Positions 20,870 through 31,809 of a stretch of DNA of 64,000 nt are shown here, piece by piece; the stretch's first letter is position 1, and every line of letters starts with the position of its first letter. Source of the stretch: Massospora cicadina. Taxonomy: Eukaryota > Entomophthoromycota > Entomophthoromycetes > Entomophthorales > Entomophthoraceae. The stretch covers positions 62,001-126,000 of the forward strand of contig JAKSZP010013342.1 of assembly GCA_022478985.1 (NCBI GenBank), read 5' to 3'. The notes under the pieces are model-generated. The model ran no database searches. It had not been told where the DNA came from and saw only the letters and a program-made list of their open reading frames with translations. Made by a program: the position numbers and the translations under genes.

Positions 20870-22080
20870 TTTGTTGCACCTCATATATATTGAGGGTGTT
20901 AGTCCCTTGGAGCCTCAGATATTTCCTGGAGTTCTAGACCCAGCCTATCAGAGGCCTATTACTCTGCTGTTGGGAAACCTCACCACAAAGGACATAGTTG
21001 TAAGAAAACACCAGGAGATTAGCAGAGGTTTGTTTGTCTCTGTGGAGAACATTGAACAAATTCACTCCATTGGCTCTACGTTGAATATGGGCCTGCCAAC
21101 GGATAACCTGGTATGCGCCTTACCCAATGTCCATATCTCGGATGAGCTGACCCCAGATAAACTTGACAAAGTTTACACTCTATTGGAAGAATTTAGTTAA
21201 ATATATTCCAAATCAGACAATGACTATACCACATGAAGGGCTGGTGCCACTCCATTAATGTGGGTAATGTACATCCCATTTGGTCAAAACCTTACCAAAA
21301 ATCAAAAGTGGAAGAACAGCAAATGAGAACAGAACTCAAGAAGTTACTAGACGCGGGGTTACAAGTTCCTTCAAAAAACCCTTGGTCTTCTCCCTTTTGC
21401 TCATCAAAAAGAAAAATGGAGGTCATCAGATAGTCATGGACTACCAAAAATTAAATAGCCTCATAAAAGGATAACTATCCTATCCCCTGCATTGATGACA
21501 CCCTGGCCCAACTCTCTGGCTTTAACTTCTTCTCCGCCATGGGCGTAGCTAGTGGCTATTGGCAAATGGACCTTTCCCCTGAAGAAAAGGAGAAATGTGC
21601 TCTCATTTGCAGTGAGGGTCTCTTTCAACCCACTTGATTAACTCAAGTGTTATGCAACTCATCTGCAACTTTCCAACGTGCTATGGACCATATCATGCAA
21701 GTCTTAAGTTAAGTTGCATCATTGTCTACTTCAATGACATCACGGTTTTCTCAAAAAACTTTAGAGAACATCTTGATCACATGAAGGAGGTTTTTCAACG
21801 TTTATATGAGTCAAATATCAAGTTAAAACCCTCAAAGCATACCTTTTTTTTAGTACTAGATGGTCCCCCTCAAAGCATACCTTCTTCCAAAGGAAATTGA
21901 ATTTCCTTGGCCATTCCATTTCTTAAGAGAGAATATAACCCATCAAAGATAAAGTTGAAGCTATCTCAAAAATGCCTCTCTCTAAAAATTTACAGGATAT
22001 TCAGGTGTTTCTAGGGATGATGAGGTATGACCATAAGTTTATCCCCAAGTTCACCCAGCTCAGCGAACCCCTTGTCCGCC
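20870..22080 (+). pseudogene. Reverse transcriptase remnant of element B
   Basis: A linker frame (20871-21200) ends in ELTPDKLDKVYTLLEEFS. Reverse transcriptase blocks follow: NPWSSPFCSSKRK near 21382, an MDYQKLNSL block near 21437, GVASGYWQMDLSPEEK near 21543 and YFNDITVFS near 21727. The catalytic YxDD reads YFND, an aspartate to asparagine change. A 21-bp micro-insertion with 17-bp duplication (21829-21883) breaks the frame after the LKPSKH block. Several frameshifts are also present. Confidence 0.82.
21846..21866 (-). mobile_element. Micro-insertion 3: 21 bp inside the RT of element B
   Basis: The insert, TTTTTTAGTACTAGATGGTCC, lies between perfect 17-bp copies of CCCTCAAAGCATACCTT (21829-21845 and 21867-21883). 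On the minus strand it ends CTAGTACTAAAAAA like the other micro-insertions. Removing insert and one repeat restores continuity of the coding sequence: the LKPSKH block is followed by the codons for a Phe-Leu-Gly-His block typical of the RT-RNase H connection. Confidence 0.93.
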
Positions 22081-22099
22081 TACTGAATAATACACCCCT

Positions 22100-22655
22100 T
22101 TCCAGTGGAGTGCCGAACAAAAGGCCACTTTTGAGACGCTGAAGAATCTTCTACAACAACGTCCTATCCTGAGGCATCCCAATTATAATATACCGTTTTT
22201 CTTGTTTACTGACGCCTCTGATTAAGCAGTTGGGGCCGTCTTAGCCCAACTGGATGAAAATGGTGTAGAACATCCTGTATCCTATTTCAGTAAGATGCTT
22301 TCATAAGCAGTACGAAACAACAGCGTTACAGATAAGAAGTGCCATGCTGTTCTGTTAGTTGTGAAGCACTACCGCCATTTCCTATATGGGACCACCTTCA
22401 GTGTGGTTATGGACCACACTTTGTTGAAATGGTTACAGAACATGAATGATCCTACATGTCGGTTAGCTCGCTGGGCTCTAAAGCTCCAGCATTATGGCAT
22501 GAAGATTGAACACCGTGCTGGAACCTGTCACATGAATATTGATGGGTTAATTTGGCTGCCAGTCCTTCACTTGGATAATAGTGAGGCGGAGTGGTTATAT
22601 GACCTCTTAATGACCCCCAATGAATGGGAGGATGAGGATGAGCCTGTCTAGAAGA
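22100..22655 (+). pseudogene. RNase H remnant of element B
   Basis: The blocks LFTDASD near 22202, AVGAVLAQLDENGVEHPVSY near 22230, and HYRHFLYGTTFSVVMDHTLL near 22370 followed by a KWLQNM motif are those of Gypsy RNase H. The catalytic DASD is retained. Stop codons occur at TDASD-stop (near 22222) and after MLS (near 22304). The domain degrades RNA of the RNA-DNA hybrid during cDNA synthesis. Confidence 0.82.
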
Positions 22656-23806
22656 TGTTAGACTGGCACTCCCACAACACCAAAGTGGAGAAAGGGAAGT
22701 TGTATAAGCAGGTGGTGGCAAAATGACTGCCTTACATTTGGCCCTTGGAACGCATACCTGCTATCATGGAAGCTCACTTCACCATGGGTCATTGAGGGGC
22801 AAAGAAAATTTATGAGTGGATTAAGGATTGGTACTATTGGGAAGGGATTATGAAAACCATTGTCAAAGACTTTGATGCCTGCATCACCTCTAAGAAGCAA
22901 TCAAGTTTTAAGACTAGATGCCAATATTAACCAACTGCTCCTTAACAACCATTCTACACCATCAGTCTGGATGTAGTAGGTCCCCTCCCTCAGACTACTG
23001 GTGGAAACAGATTTATCCTCGTAGCCATTGACCACTTCAATATTTTGGTTGAAGCTGTGGCTGTCCCTGGCTAAACGGCCAAGGACACAGCCACATTTTT
23101 ACATCAAAACATTTTCTCTCAACATTGATGTCCACAGGTACTACTCTTAGCGGTAAAAACTTCAACTATAAGATTAGTCAAAATACTGGCTACTTCTATG
23201 GGAGCCCAACAACTCTTATCAGCTCTATATAATCCATCTACTAATGGGACTGAGGAGAGGGCAAATGGATTCTTGGTCTCCATTTTACGAAAAATAGCTT
23301 TTTTTGAACCACTCCACTGGGATCAATTCCTATCTAGTGCTTTTATGGCCTACCGGATTAGTTATCACTGGATCTTGACTATGTTCCCTTTTCATGTCTT
23401 GTATGGGCGGGAACCAAGAATACCTGCTCTATTAGCCAAAGATATCTTCATCTCTAGATCTGAGGAACCCAAGGAAGCTATGAGAAGATTGGTTCAGTGC
23501 ATCATCCAGCTCCAATATGAGGCTATGACCAATTTAGCTAAAACGGTGACTAAAGAAGGACAGACTGCCAATGAGCTCTGAACCCCCTACTTACATTTCA
23601 AGTGTCTGACATGGTATTATACTACCAAAACTGCATCACTCCTAGAAGCGGCAAAATTGGATCAATTTGGGAGGGTCCTTTCACCATCACCTACATGAGA
23701 GGAAATGTGTACTCTATAAAGTCCTTGTCTACTGGGATTAACATCAATTGGGTACATGACAGCTTCCTACGGACCTATTCTCCCCCCACCATTCTTGAGG
23801 GGGTGA
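22656..23806 (+). pseudogene. Integrase remnant of element B
   Basis: The zinc-binding segment includes AHFTMGH near 22770 and a degraded second cysteine pair. In the core, SLDVVGPLPQTTGG near 22965 supplies the first aspartate. The second catalytic aspartate near 23150 reads AVKT instead of SDKG or SDRG. The glutamate is kept in STNGTEERANG near 23237. The C-terminal region has DMVLYYQN near 23607, IWEGPFTI near 23661 and VHDSFLRTY near 23755. It ends just before the purine tract, with no chromodomain. Confidence 0.82.
23794..23806 (+). other. Polypurine tract of element B
   Basis: CTTGAGGGGGTGA lies directly against the right LTR. A second purine run, AAAGGAGGAAA, at 23865-23875 is inside the LTR and is followed by a second TGTCGGAC; the left LTR carries both, which fixes the outer one as the true boundary. 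Confidence 0.7.
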
Positions 23807-24558
23807 TGTCGGACATTTTCCCTCCCAGCTTCAATATAATAATGTTTTACGTCAAAATTGGCTGAAAGGAGGAAATGTCGGACTTTTACAAGTCCACAAT
23901 ACAGATAAGAGCGATTTTAATGATATTAACGAGGTTATCACCCAAAAGACCCTAACCAATTCTCAGTGGAACCCCACAAATTGGAGTAACTCTATTTCAA
24001 ATACCTCATGGGCAATTAAACCTAAAACAAGCAATCATATTGATCCAATCACGCAGCAGACTCTGGGGCATCTATCAGATGGTTCTTTCCCAGCCAAAAC
24101 CAAATCCATTAAGTACCTAAGCGGGGACAAGACCCTTTTATAGGCTTGTGGGGGTCCCCCAAGGTGCAGTGATTTTATCAAAAGGGGATTGTCTAAAATT
24201 TATTATATTTTAACCCCATGGGTACGTCTTGCCAAATAAAATCTCCCCATCCATTGTTCAGCCAAAGTGAAGCAAGTTTTCTGAGCTTCAATAGGCTGAA
24301 TATACATATTTCCTTGTTTGGACCTTAATAAGCTGATATGAACTTATCCTTGAGTTCCCTTTGACCCTCAATACAGTTTAAATACTGTCTGGTCAAATAT
24401 TGTGAAGGTTCATTTTCCCCCATGCAGTGACACTAATAAACTTTATAACAACCGAATTTTTCTTTATTAGTGTTTTTAGCCTTTTTATTTATAAAACCTG
24501 TTGTGGAATCCAGCGGCGTCCAAGCACCAGAGAGCATCACAAAAGCTGGATTCTCACA
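23807..24558 (+). repeat. 3' LTR of element B (752 bp)
   Basis: It begins TGTCGGACATTTTCCC, ends GGATTCTCACA, and aligns with 18154-18924. CACTAATAAA (24431-24440) and TTTATTAGTG (24463-24472) form a perfect 10-bp inverted repeat holding the poly(A) signal. This LTR start corrects a tempting later start at 23876. Confidence 0.9.
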
Positions 24559-26818
24559 TGCTTGGTCACTGTCCCCAAACATTTATCTTAGTTTATTAGG
24601 TGCAACCTACATGTGAATCTGAAATATGATGTTGCTGTTTCAATTTTAACATTGTGGTGCTCTCTATATGGAAAGTCCTGAAGCTCTACTTACTGACTTT
24701 AGTAGGATAGATCTCAATTTAAACCTTTTTGCCCTTGACCTCAGCGCCAAAATCTTTTTACAAGCTTATGGATGAGGGTGACTCTACCATAGATTTTTTC
24801 CACGGCAATAGCTCAGAAAGTGAGGAGGTGGACGCCCCTACAGCAGTGCTTTCCCATTTAGCCCATTATTATCAGAGGCTTATACCAAGTTGTCTAAAGT
24901 CTCCCCATACTAGCTTCAGGAGATATCATAATTACCAATTTATTGTTACTAATTTACCTCCTCCAATGAGAAAAAGCTTGACTGGGAATTTTTTGCAAAT
25001 ATAATTTCTAGGAAATTTTTAAAACCTACCATCTTTTCTATGACATACCAGTTAGTGATATGGTCGAGAAACTCACTATACAAGAAAAATCTTATTTAAG
25101 TTGGCACTAAATACGTTCTCCATTTTACTAGCCATGTCCAGCACATATTAGACCATCAGCATATCGACATTAGCATCTTAGCTGCGTTCATGGGAGCTCA
25201 ACTGTTGAATGGTTGAATTGACCTGAATTGTCAGGCAATAAGATAAAGGAAATAACATTATTAGCTTACTTTTAATTTATTATATCTCATATTGAACATA
25301 TCAGTGATTAAGGACCAAAAGTATCCCAAGTACATTAAAACTTGGGATTTGAATCTTAGAAAATCACTTATTTATACTCAAATTTATAACCCAGGATTGG
25401 GGGTTTGTGGTTAAGTTGAACTTAATAATAGTCAACTTAATGGCCCAGGATAAATGGCTTTGTTGGTCTAAGGCAAATTTAGTTTTTAATGTCAATTGAG
25501 TTTACAATTATATTGATTACTAATTAGTGGTACAAGTTGCCTTGGTATATGCTACCATTTCTTGAGAGGAGCAATAGTCTAGCTATTGTTGGACATGTCA
25601 GAATAAATGCTGTCCTGAATTAGTTATGTCATTGGGTCACTGACCATGAGGCCAAGCTGGATTATAGAATGACGCCAAATGCATTGTAAGCCTCTGGTCA
25701 CTTGCACCGCAAATTCTGATTAAAATGGAAATGCAAGTCAGGGTGCCATGGGTTAGATATGGGTAACATCAAATTTTATAAACCTTGTTAAAACTTGATA
25801 AATAAGATAAATCTTTTCGTTTAATAATTGGTTGTTAGTTTAATACACTACTTGATGTATTCAATACTTTTTCAGCTGTTTTAAGTCAAGAAAGTATTTG
25901 TTATCAGGAAGGTCAGGGCAGAGAACCGTTGTACAATTGTTGGAAATTCAGTTGACCACATTATCCATATTGATTGCTAATTAGAATTTGAAGATTGTTA
26001 AAAGCATCTATTATCTATCAATTTTTGCTGAATAAATTATTAGTTGTAATTAACTAAAGAATATAATCTGACAATTGGCTTTGATTAATATTACATTGAG
26101 GATCATCCTTAACTAAATTAAAATTATAATTAACCAAAAGATATAATCAAATGATTGGTTTCAATAAATGTTTAGTTGGTGATCATCCCCAACAATATTA
26201 GTTTAGGCAATTCAAAGAGGGCTTGATTGCCAATAGTCAGTTTACTATATTAATTCGCTCAAGCAGAGGCGCTGAACAATTAAGGTCGTTTCAATGATGC
26301 TACTGAAGAATTTTACCGCTTGTTTTGGTGGTAGCTAGTAGTTAGAATCAGGTAACAAGGCCATCAGCCCATTTGTGTATGGTTCCTAACACAAAGGGAT
26401 GATTTTCAATATGTGAAAGGTTACACTGCTGAGGATTAACTAAATCAAAGGCATTTGCCATCATTGGAAGTTAATCCTAAAAGTTAGAAGTTTTCAGGAG
26501 AAGAATCAGTTGATTTTCAGAAAATAATCTGAAAAGTTGTCCGTCTTCTGCCTATAAAAATCCCTAGCATTCTATAATAAAAAAAGAATTCAACTGATAT
26601 ATAATAAAATATATTTACTTCTAAATTGAAAATTGAAGGGATATGGGTTCCTAGTTGTTTTTCTCAAATACAGTTTGCCATAGTGGATTCGTTGCCACTT
26701 ATTGTTGAGGCTCAATTTACTAATTGTCACTATCCAGCTAAGTACTTTTATTAATATTAAAACCAACCTGTGCAGTATACTAACCCAAAGTTTATAACAA
26801 GTAAATGACAGGAGAGTA
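24559..26818. other. Unassigned 2.2 kb with a possible decayed coding stretch
   Basis: From about 24660 to 25260 several plus-strand fragments read like protein. One is ALLTDFSRIDLNLNLFALDL near 24680. Another is the acidic stretch GDSTIDFFHGNSSESEEVDA near 24777. I cannot name the family, and the frames change repeatedly. The remainder to 26818 is AT-rich, with no recognised element before copy c. Confidence 0.35.
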
Positions 26819-26836
26819 CAGCCTTGGTGGTGTTAT

Positions 26837-28744
26837 AACTATTTGAGGTATGCTGACCAGGGGACAGACATTACCAAAAGCACAAAAATTAAAACTGAAT
26901 CAAAAATGAACGGAAAGATAAAATTAAACTGCAAACCAGGTGGATACCGGAAACTGCTAACCTACCATGGCTGAGGGTGAGGAAGGGTCAGGCGGTTGTC
27001 CTCAGACAAATCCGCTGTGGCCATGTCATTTTGGTTGAAAAAATGGACCCAAGAGGAGAGCCAGGGCGTTGGGGCATCTGTGTAGTGGGTGAAGGACATT
27101 GTAGTACGAGTTCTCAACCTCTTCATCAAGCTGAGCGCGGTATATTGCTTCAACAAATTCTGTGAACTGAAATTCAGCTTGAATGCGGGCTTTGGGGAGT
27201 CTGGCAACATTGGTGATACTCTTGTGGGTGAATTTAGCAGATGGGTTAAATTCTGCTAGTTTAGTGACATGCATGATAGCAGCTTTGGCATCGTCAAACA
27301 ACTTTGAGATGTCGCTGCAGGGAGATTTGGAACTTGGGGGAAGAGAGTGCGGGCAGCCCTTCATGGAGTTTAGCCATTAATTTGGCCACTGCTTTGCATA
27401 GGTTTGGGCAACAGGGAGAGGCCACCGCAGCTAAGGCGAGCTGGTGGTCACTTTGGTAGGGAGCAGCATTGGGTAGCGGAGTAAAACGTTTGGGAGGTGG
27501 GTTATCATTAAAATCAGAAAGAAAAAAATTTGGCCTGACCATAATCAAACTGGCTGAGAGGTTGACCAGTTTGTTCAATCATGATAAACTTTACCTGATT
27601 CATCAATTTTGGCCAGTAGGTCCCATGGATTTTGGTTCACAAGAATAGTGGATGAAGAATTGGGGTGGGTAAGAGTTGACTGGGCAACTTGGGAGCGAAT
27701 GGTGGTTCAAGCCTGACTCTGATTGGTGGGGGCAGATTTGGGTGGGTAATGTGGGTAGTTGATTTGGTGGGGGCTGATTTTTCACTCTGGCCCATCGAAT
27801 TAGAATTTTGGGTGGGAGGGGGAAGCAAAACGCCCCAATAGGAACCCACTGAATGTGGCTCTGAAGCTGCATCAGAGGAAGTGGCTTGGGGGAAGGCTTT
27901 TTGGAATGGTCAAGTCCCAAACAGAGGGGACAAATTTGGTGACCATTATCCACTTGAGCCCAAAAAAGTGCTCAGGCGCTGCTACAATATGAGCATGGGG
28001 GGAATTTGTTGGGCGATGGCAGGGTGGTGGGGGATTATGGTGGCAGTGGCGCGAGGTGCAACAAGGCGCTCTGCACCAGAAGGAACAGCGAAGACAAGGT
28101 TTGGTTGTGTATCATAATCCATAAGCCCTGCCATCAATTGTTCATATAAAATTTGGGGTGGGAGATGGGAGGGAAGATTCGCAAATGACACCACCATTGT
28201 GGTGTCTGTTGGAAGGCAAGTTCAGGTGGTAGGAATGGGGGTGTTTTTTATATTAGGGGGATGAAGGCCGCTGCTGCAGCATCCTCCTCTGTTTGGAATC
28301 CAATATCAAAATAGCCTTAAAAGGGCAGAAATTGATGAAACCAGCCGGTGCAAATGCAGTGGTGGCCACTTTGATTATTGCCTTGTCAGTATACGGGAAT
28401 AAATGCCCATATTTGACATGGAGGCAAAATCAGATTTTGGATCTGGGTAGGGCGAGAGGATGGGGGAGAGAGGTGTGGATGCGCGCCAGATGGAGCGATA
28501 AGTCCTGTGGGGGGATAAAATGGCCAGTAGAGTTTGGCAGACTGTTTGAGCCCATCCAAATTCGTTTTCCTGCAGGGCGGAAAATGCTGGGAGGTGGAGC
28601 ACTGCTGCCCCACGCTGGAGCAGCAGGCGGTGGATCTGAGGACATTAACTGGAAAATGGTTGTGGGAAGATGGCGGTTGTAAATTAAACTCTTGTTATAT
28701 ATAAATTCGCTCAAAAGTGAGTTCAAGCCGTTCAGACACAATTC
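26837..28744 (-). mobile_element. ORF1-only retroelement, copy c (1.91 kb)
   Basis: The copy is flanked by a 17-18 bp duplication with small differences, CAGCCTTGGTGGTGTTAT (26819-26836) and CAGCCTTGGTATGTTAT (28745-28761). Read on the minus strand it has a leader with CTCACTTTTGAGCGAATTTA, a decayed ORF1 and a tail with CCCTGGTCAGCATACCTC then AAATAG. It contains no reverse transcriptase, endonuclease or LTR. The size and layout equal copy d. Confidence 0.88.
26962..28640 (-). pseudogene. ORF1 remnant of copy c
   Basis: The start MSSDPPPAAPAWGSSAPPPS lies near 28640. A middle region follows, with LVVSFANLPSHLPPQILYEQ near 28190, which looks like an RNA-binding fold strand and helix. The zinc knuckle CPLCLGLDHSKKPS (about 27893-27932) has lost its last cysteine. 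The C-terminal domain at 27364-26962 reads DISKLFDDAKAAIMHV. The frame changes several times. Confidence 0.75.
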
Positions 28745-28761
28745 CAGCCTTGGTATGTTAT

Positions 28762-29883
28762 CAATAAGGATTTTATATCTTAATCACTATCGCCTTCTTG
28801 TCTATTGTCTTCATACAATAGGCGTTGTAACTCCAACTTTATCCCAGAAGAGTGCCATACCATCTGAAGTGCCAAAACTTTAACACCAAAAATTTCTGAC
28901 TCTTTTTAGCTAGGACGGTTAGATGCCATCTTTTGTGAACACCACGCCGTTGTTCTGTAAATTTAGCAACAAACTTATGACGCCCATCAATTTATGGAAG
29001 GATTAGTTGGCCAGCTATATTCTGACCTGTTATGTATCATTAGTGAGAGAATAAATAGCTGGGGAATATTTCTTCAATGAGTAGCAGACATAATGCACCA
29101 ATGTATCCAAGTCAAAGACTATATCAAGATATAGGTAGCTCATCACACAGAAGCTAAAGCGGTTGGCCAAGAGGACTGGCAGATGAACACCAAATCTATT
29201 AGTCATTTAACTGACAAAATGGATAGAAACTTTGTTCAGATCTTTAAATAAATTTATTAGGGCACATTTGCCTAGTCTAAATATATATAAGATAAAGAGG
29301 TTTATTTGAGGCTGCCTTGATGGTCTCAATGCAGTTTTGGATGGAGCCGTTCACTCCAACAATAATTTATAACCAGAAAATGATTTTTGAGTTTCTAAGT
29401 ACAAATAGTGAAAGATAATAAAGTTACTGGTAATTAAGAACAATGACTTAAAGCTGTTCTCTTGATCTTCAATCAATAACATAATATATCTGAAAACATG
29501 ATGACAGAGGAACGCCACCATCCTTTGAATAAGATGGGTCAGTTTAGAAATAAAATCCATAGATTTTTGTAAATGCCTCCAGGTTAAGGAAATTAAACAT
29601 TTCTTGATTTATAATTGATGCTTGGGAAATCCTCACAGCTGAATCTGCCACTGGGGGCAACAAGGAGCTACTTGCATGCTACAATAATGTCAGCAATGAT
29701 AGGGCTGCACTAGTTCAAAAAAGTTTAAATGTGAGATAATTTGCAACTAGCTCAATGGGGTCCCACTTCCGTGGAAGCTACATAACCTGCTATGAACAAT
29801 GAACTCTTAATCAAGAAATTAGTATCCATAATTCCATCTTGAATCCTCCAGATTATCTGGAAATATCTTGATATTTTAAAAAT
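28762..29883. other. Unassigned sequence between copies c and d
   Basis: AT-rich with stops in all frames. I see no repeat boundary or recognisable motif over these 1.1 kb. Confidence 0.4.
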
Positions 29884-29900
29884 CCTAATTCTAGTGCATT

Positions 29901-31792
29901 CAATTTATTTGAGGTACGCCGACCAGGGGATGGACAGTACCGATCACAACACTCAAAATGGCAAAACAAACTACTAACCAGGTGGAAAGCAGAAACTGCT
30001 TAATCCACCATGGCAGAGGGTGAGGAGGGGTCGGGGGGTTGGTTTTCAGAAAGACCCGCCTCAATCAAGGGGTGTTGGTTGCAGTACCAGATCAGAGCAG
30101 AGAGCCAGGGCGTTGGGGCATCTGCATAGTGGGGGCTGAGGTCAGCGTAGTAGGAGTTTTCCACTTCTGCATCAAGATAATGACGGGAAAGTGTCTCAAC
30201 AAAAGCTGCGAGGAGAACTTCAGCTTCTTTGCGGGCTTCAGGAAGTTGGGTGAAAAGGGAGATACTGTGGCGGGTGATTTTGGCTGAGGGGTTGAATGAA
30301 GCAAGTGTTGCGACATTCATAACAGCAATTTCAGCATCATCAAATAATTTTGAGATGTCACTGCAGGGAGATTCAGGGAAGTCAGGGGGGAAGAAGATGG
30401 CGGGCAGGCCATGCTGGAGCTGAGCCACTGACTGGGCCACCGCGGTGCGTAGTTTTGGGCAATGAGGAGAGGCCACCGCAGCTAAGGCGAGCTGGTGGTC
30501 ACTTTGGAAGGGGTTGTATTGGGTAGAGGAGCAAAATGGCGAGGGGTAGGGGTTTCATCAAAGTCGGGAAGGAAAAATTCTGCCTGACCATAATCGCCAT
30601 GGCAGAGAGGTTGACCTGTATGCTTACTAATAAGGATATTACCTGATTCGTCAGTTTCAGCCAATAGATCCCATGGATTTTGGTTCACTGGAATAGTGGC
30701 ATTTAAATTTGAGTGGGTAGGATTGGGCGAATGGGCAGCTGCTTGGGTACAAATGTTGGTCCAAGCATTGCTCTGATTGGCTGGCGTAGATTTAGGTGGG
30801 AGAGTGAGGATGGAGGTTTTGGGTGGGGCTGATTTTCCATGTGGGCCCACTGAACGAGATTGAGGGTGGGAGGGGGCAGCAAAGCGCCCCATACTGAACC
30901 TCCAGAGGGGGCTCAGAAGCTGCATCAGCAGATTTGGCCTTAGGGCACGCTCTTTTTGCATGGTCGAGGCCAAAGCAGAGGGAACAAATCTGCCTACCAT
31001 TATTGACCCGAGCCCAAAAGAAATGATCAGGTGCTGCAGCCACACTAGCGCGGGGTGGGATTTGTTGGGCTATGGTAGGGTGGTGTGGTATGATGGTGGC
31101 TGTTGCACGAGGAGCAGCAAGGCGTTCTGCACCAGAAGGAATGGCAAAGATGAGGTTGGGCTGAGTGCCATAAGCCATGAGCCCCGCGACCAACTGGTCA
31201 TACAAAACCTGGGGTGGAAGGTGGGATGGGAGATTTGCAAAGGATACCACTAGCGTGGTGTCTGAAGGGAGGCGAGTACGGGTTGTGGGAATGGGGTTTT
31301 TTTTATAAATTAGAGGAGTTTGTGCTGCCGCTTCAGCATCCTCCTCAGATTGGAACCCAACGTCAAAGTAGCCCTTAAAAGGGCGGAAGTCTATAAAGCC
31401 AGCTGGCGCAAAGGCTGTAGTGGCTAGGTCAATAATTGCCTTATCGGCATATGGGAACAAACGTCCATAGTCCACTCTGAGGCAATAGCGAATAGCAGAG
31501 CGAGGGAGGGCGAGAGGATGGGGGCGAGAAGGGTGGATGCGCGCCAGGTGGAGTGCTAGGTCTCGTGGGGGGACAAAACTGTTGGAAGCAGTGGGCGGGC
31601 TGTTTGAACCTGTATGAACGCGCTTGCCTGCAGGGCGGAAAACGCTAGGTGGGGGTGCAATGCTGCCCCACACTGGGGTGGCAGGCGGCAGAGCCAAGGA
31701 CATCAAAGAATAGGTTTGGGCAGATGGCTGTGAATAAATTAACTTAAATTTAAAATCGCTCAAAAGTGACTTTGAGCGGTTAAAGAGAAGTC
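29901..31792 (-). mobile_element. ORF1-only retroelement, copy d (1.89 kb), best preserved
   Basis: A perfect 17-bp duplication CCTAATTCTAGTGCATT flanks the copy (29884-29900 and 31793-31809), so both ends are exact. On the minus strand it has about 90 bp of leader (CACTTTTGAGCG motif), one long ORF of roughly 560-570 codons broken by two frameshifts, and about 95 bp of 3' sequence ending CCCTGGTCGGCGTACCTCAAATAAA and a short A/T run. Nothing resembling a polymerase or endonuclease is present, and the intact ends show it was mobilised in this form. It resembles the HAL1 ('half-a-LINE') type of organisation known from mammals, in an unrelated sequence. Confidence 0.92.
30000..31703 (-). pseudogene. 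ORF1 of copy d: Gag-like protein with a CCHC zinc knuckle
   Basis: I place the start at the Met at 31703 (MSLALPPATPVWGSIAPPPS), because copies b and c have the matching start; an upstream in-frame Met at 31763 is not conserved. The first frame runs to about 30900. It contains YFDVGFQSEEDAEAA near residue 120 and LVVSFANLPSHLPPQVLYDQ near residue 146, which look like RNA-recognition folds. The zinc knuckle CSLCFGLDHAKRAC (30945-30986) is complete. Frameshifts near 30900 and 30480 lead to a Pro/Ser-rich linker and a helical C-terminal domain (30476-30000, DISKLFDDAEIAVMNVATLA). RNA binding is inferred from the CCHC knuckle; no enzymatic motif is seen. Confidence 0.82.
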
Positions 31793-31809
31793 CCTAATTC
31801 TAGTGCATT

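Larger units (their letters stand above)
18154..24558 (+). mobile_element. Gypsy element B with two LTRs (6.4 kb)
   Basis: Two direct LTRs (18154-18924 and 23807-24558) enclose gag, protease, reverse transcriptase, RNase H and integrase in Ty3/Gypsy order. A purine-rich CTTGAGGGGGTGA abuts the right LTR. Flanks TTCTT (18149-18153) and TGCTT (24559-24563) may be a 5-bp target duplication with one change. No chromodomain was found; the integrase tail ends in the region before the purine tract. Many stops and frameshifts show it is dead. Confidence 0.9.

Noticed and set aside
23876..24558. LTR of element B starting at the inner TGTCGGAC, which made the left LTR appear to follow internal sequence of another copy (a tandem dimer).
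   Set aside because: The homology between the two LTRs extends 69 bases further left, to a TG preceded by a better purine tract, so the extra sequence is simply the start of the LTR.
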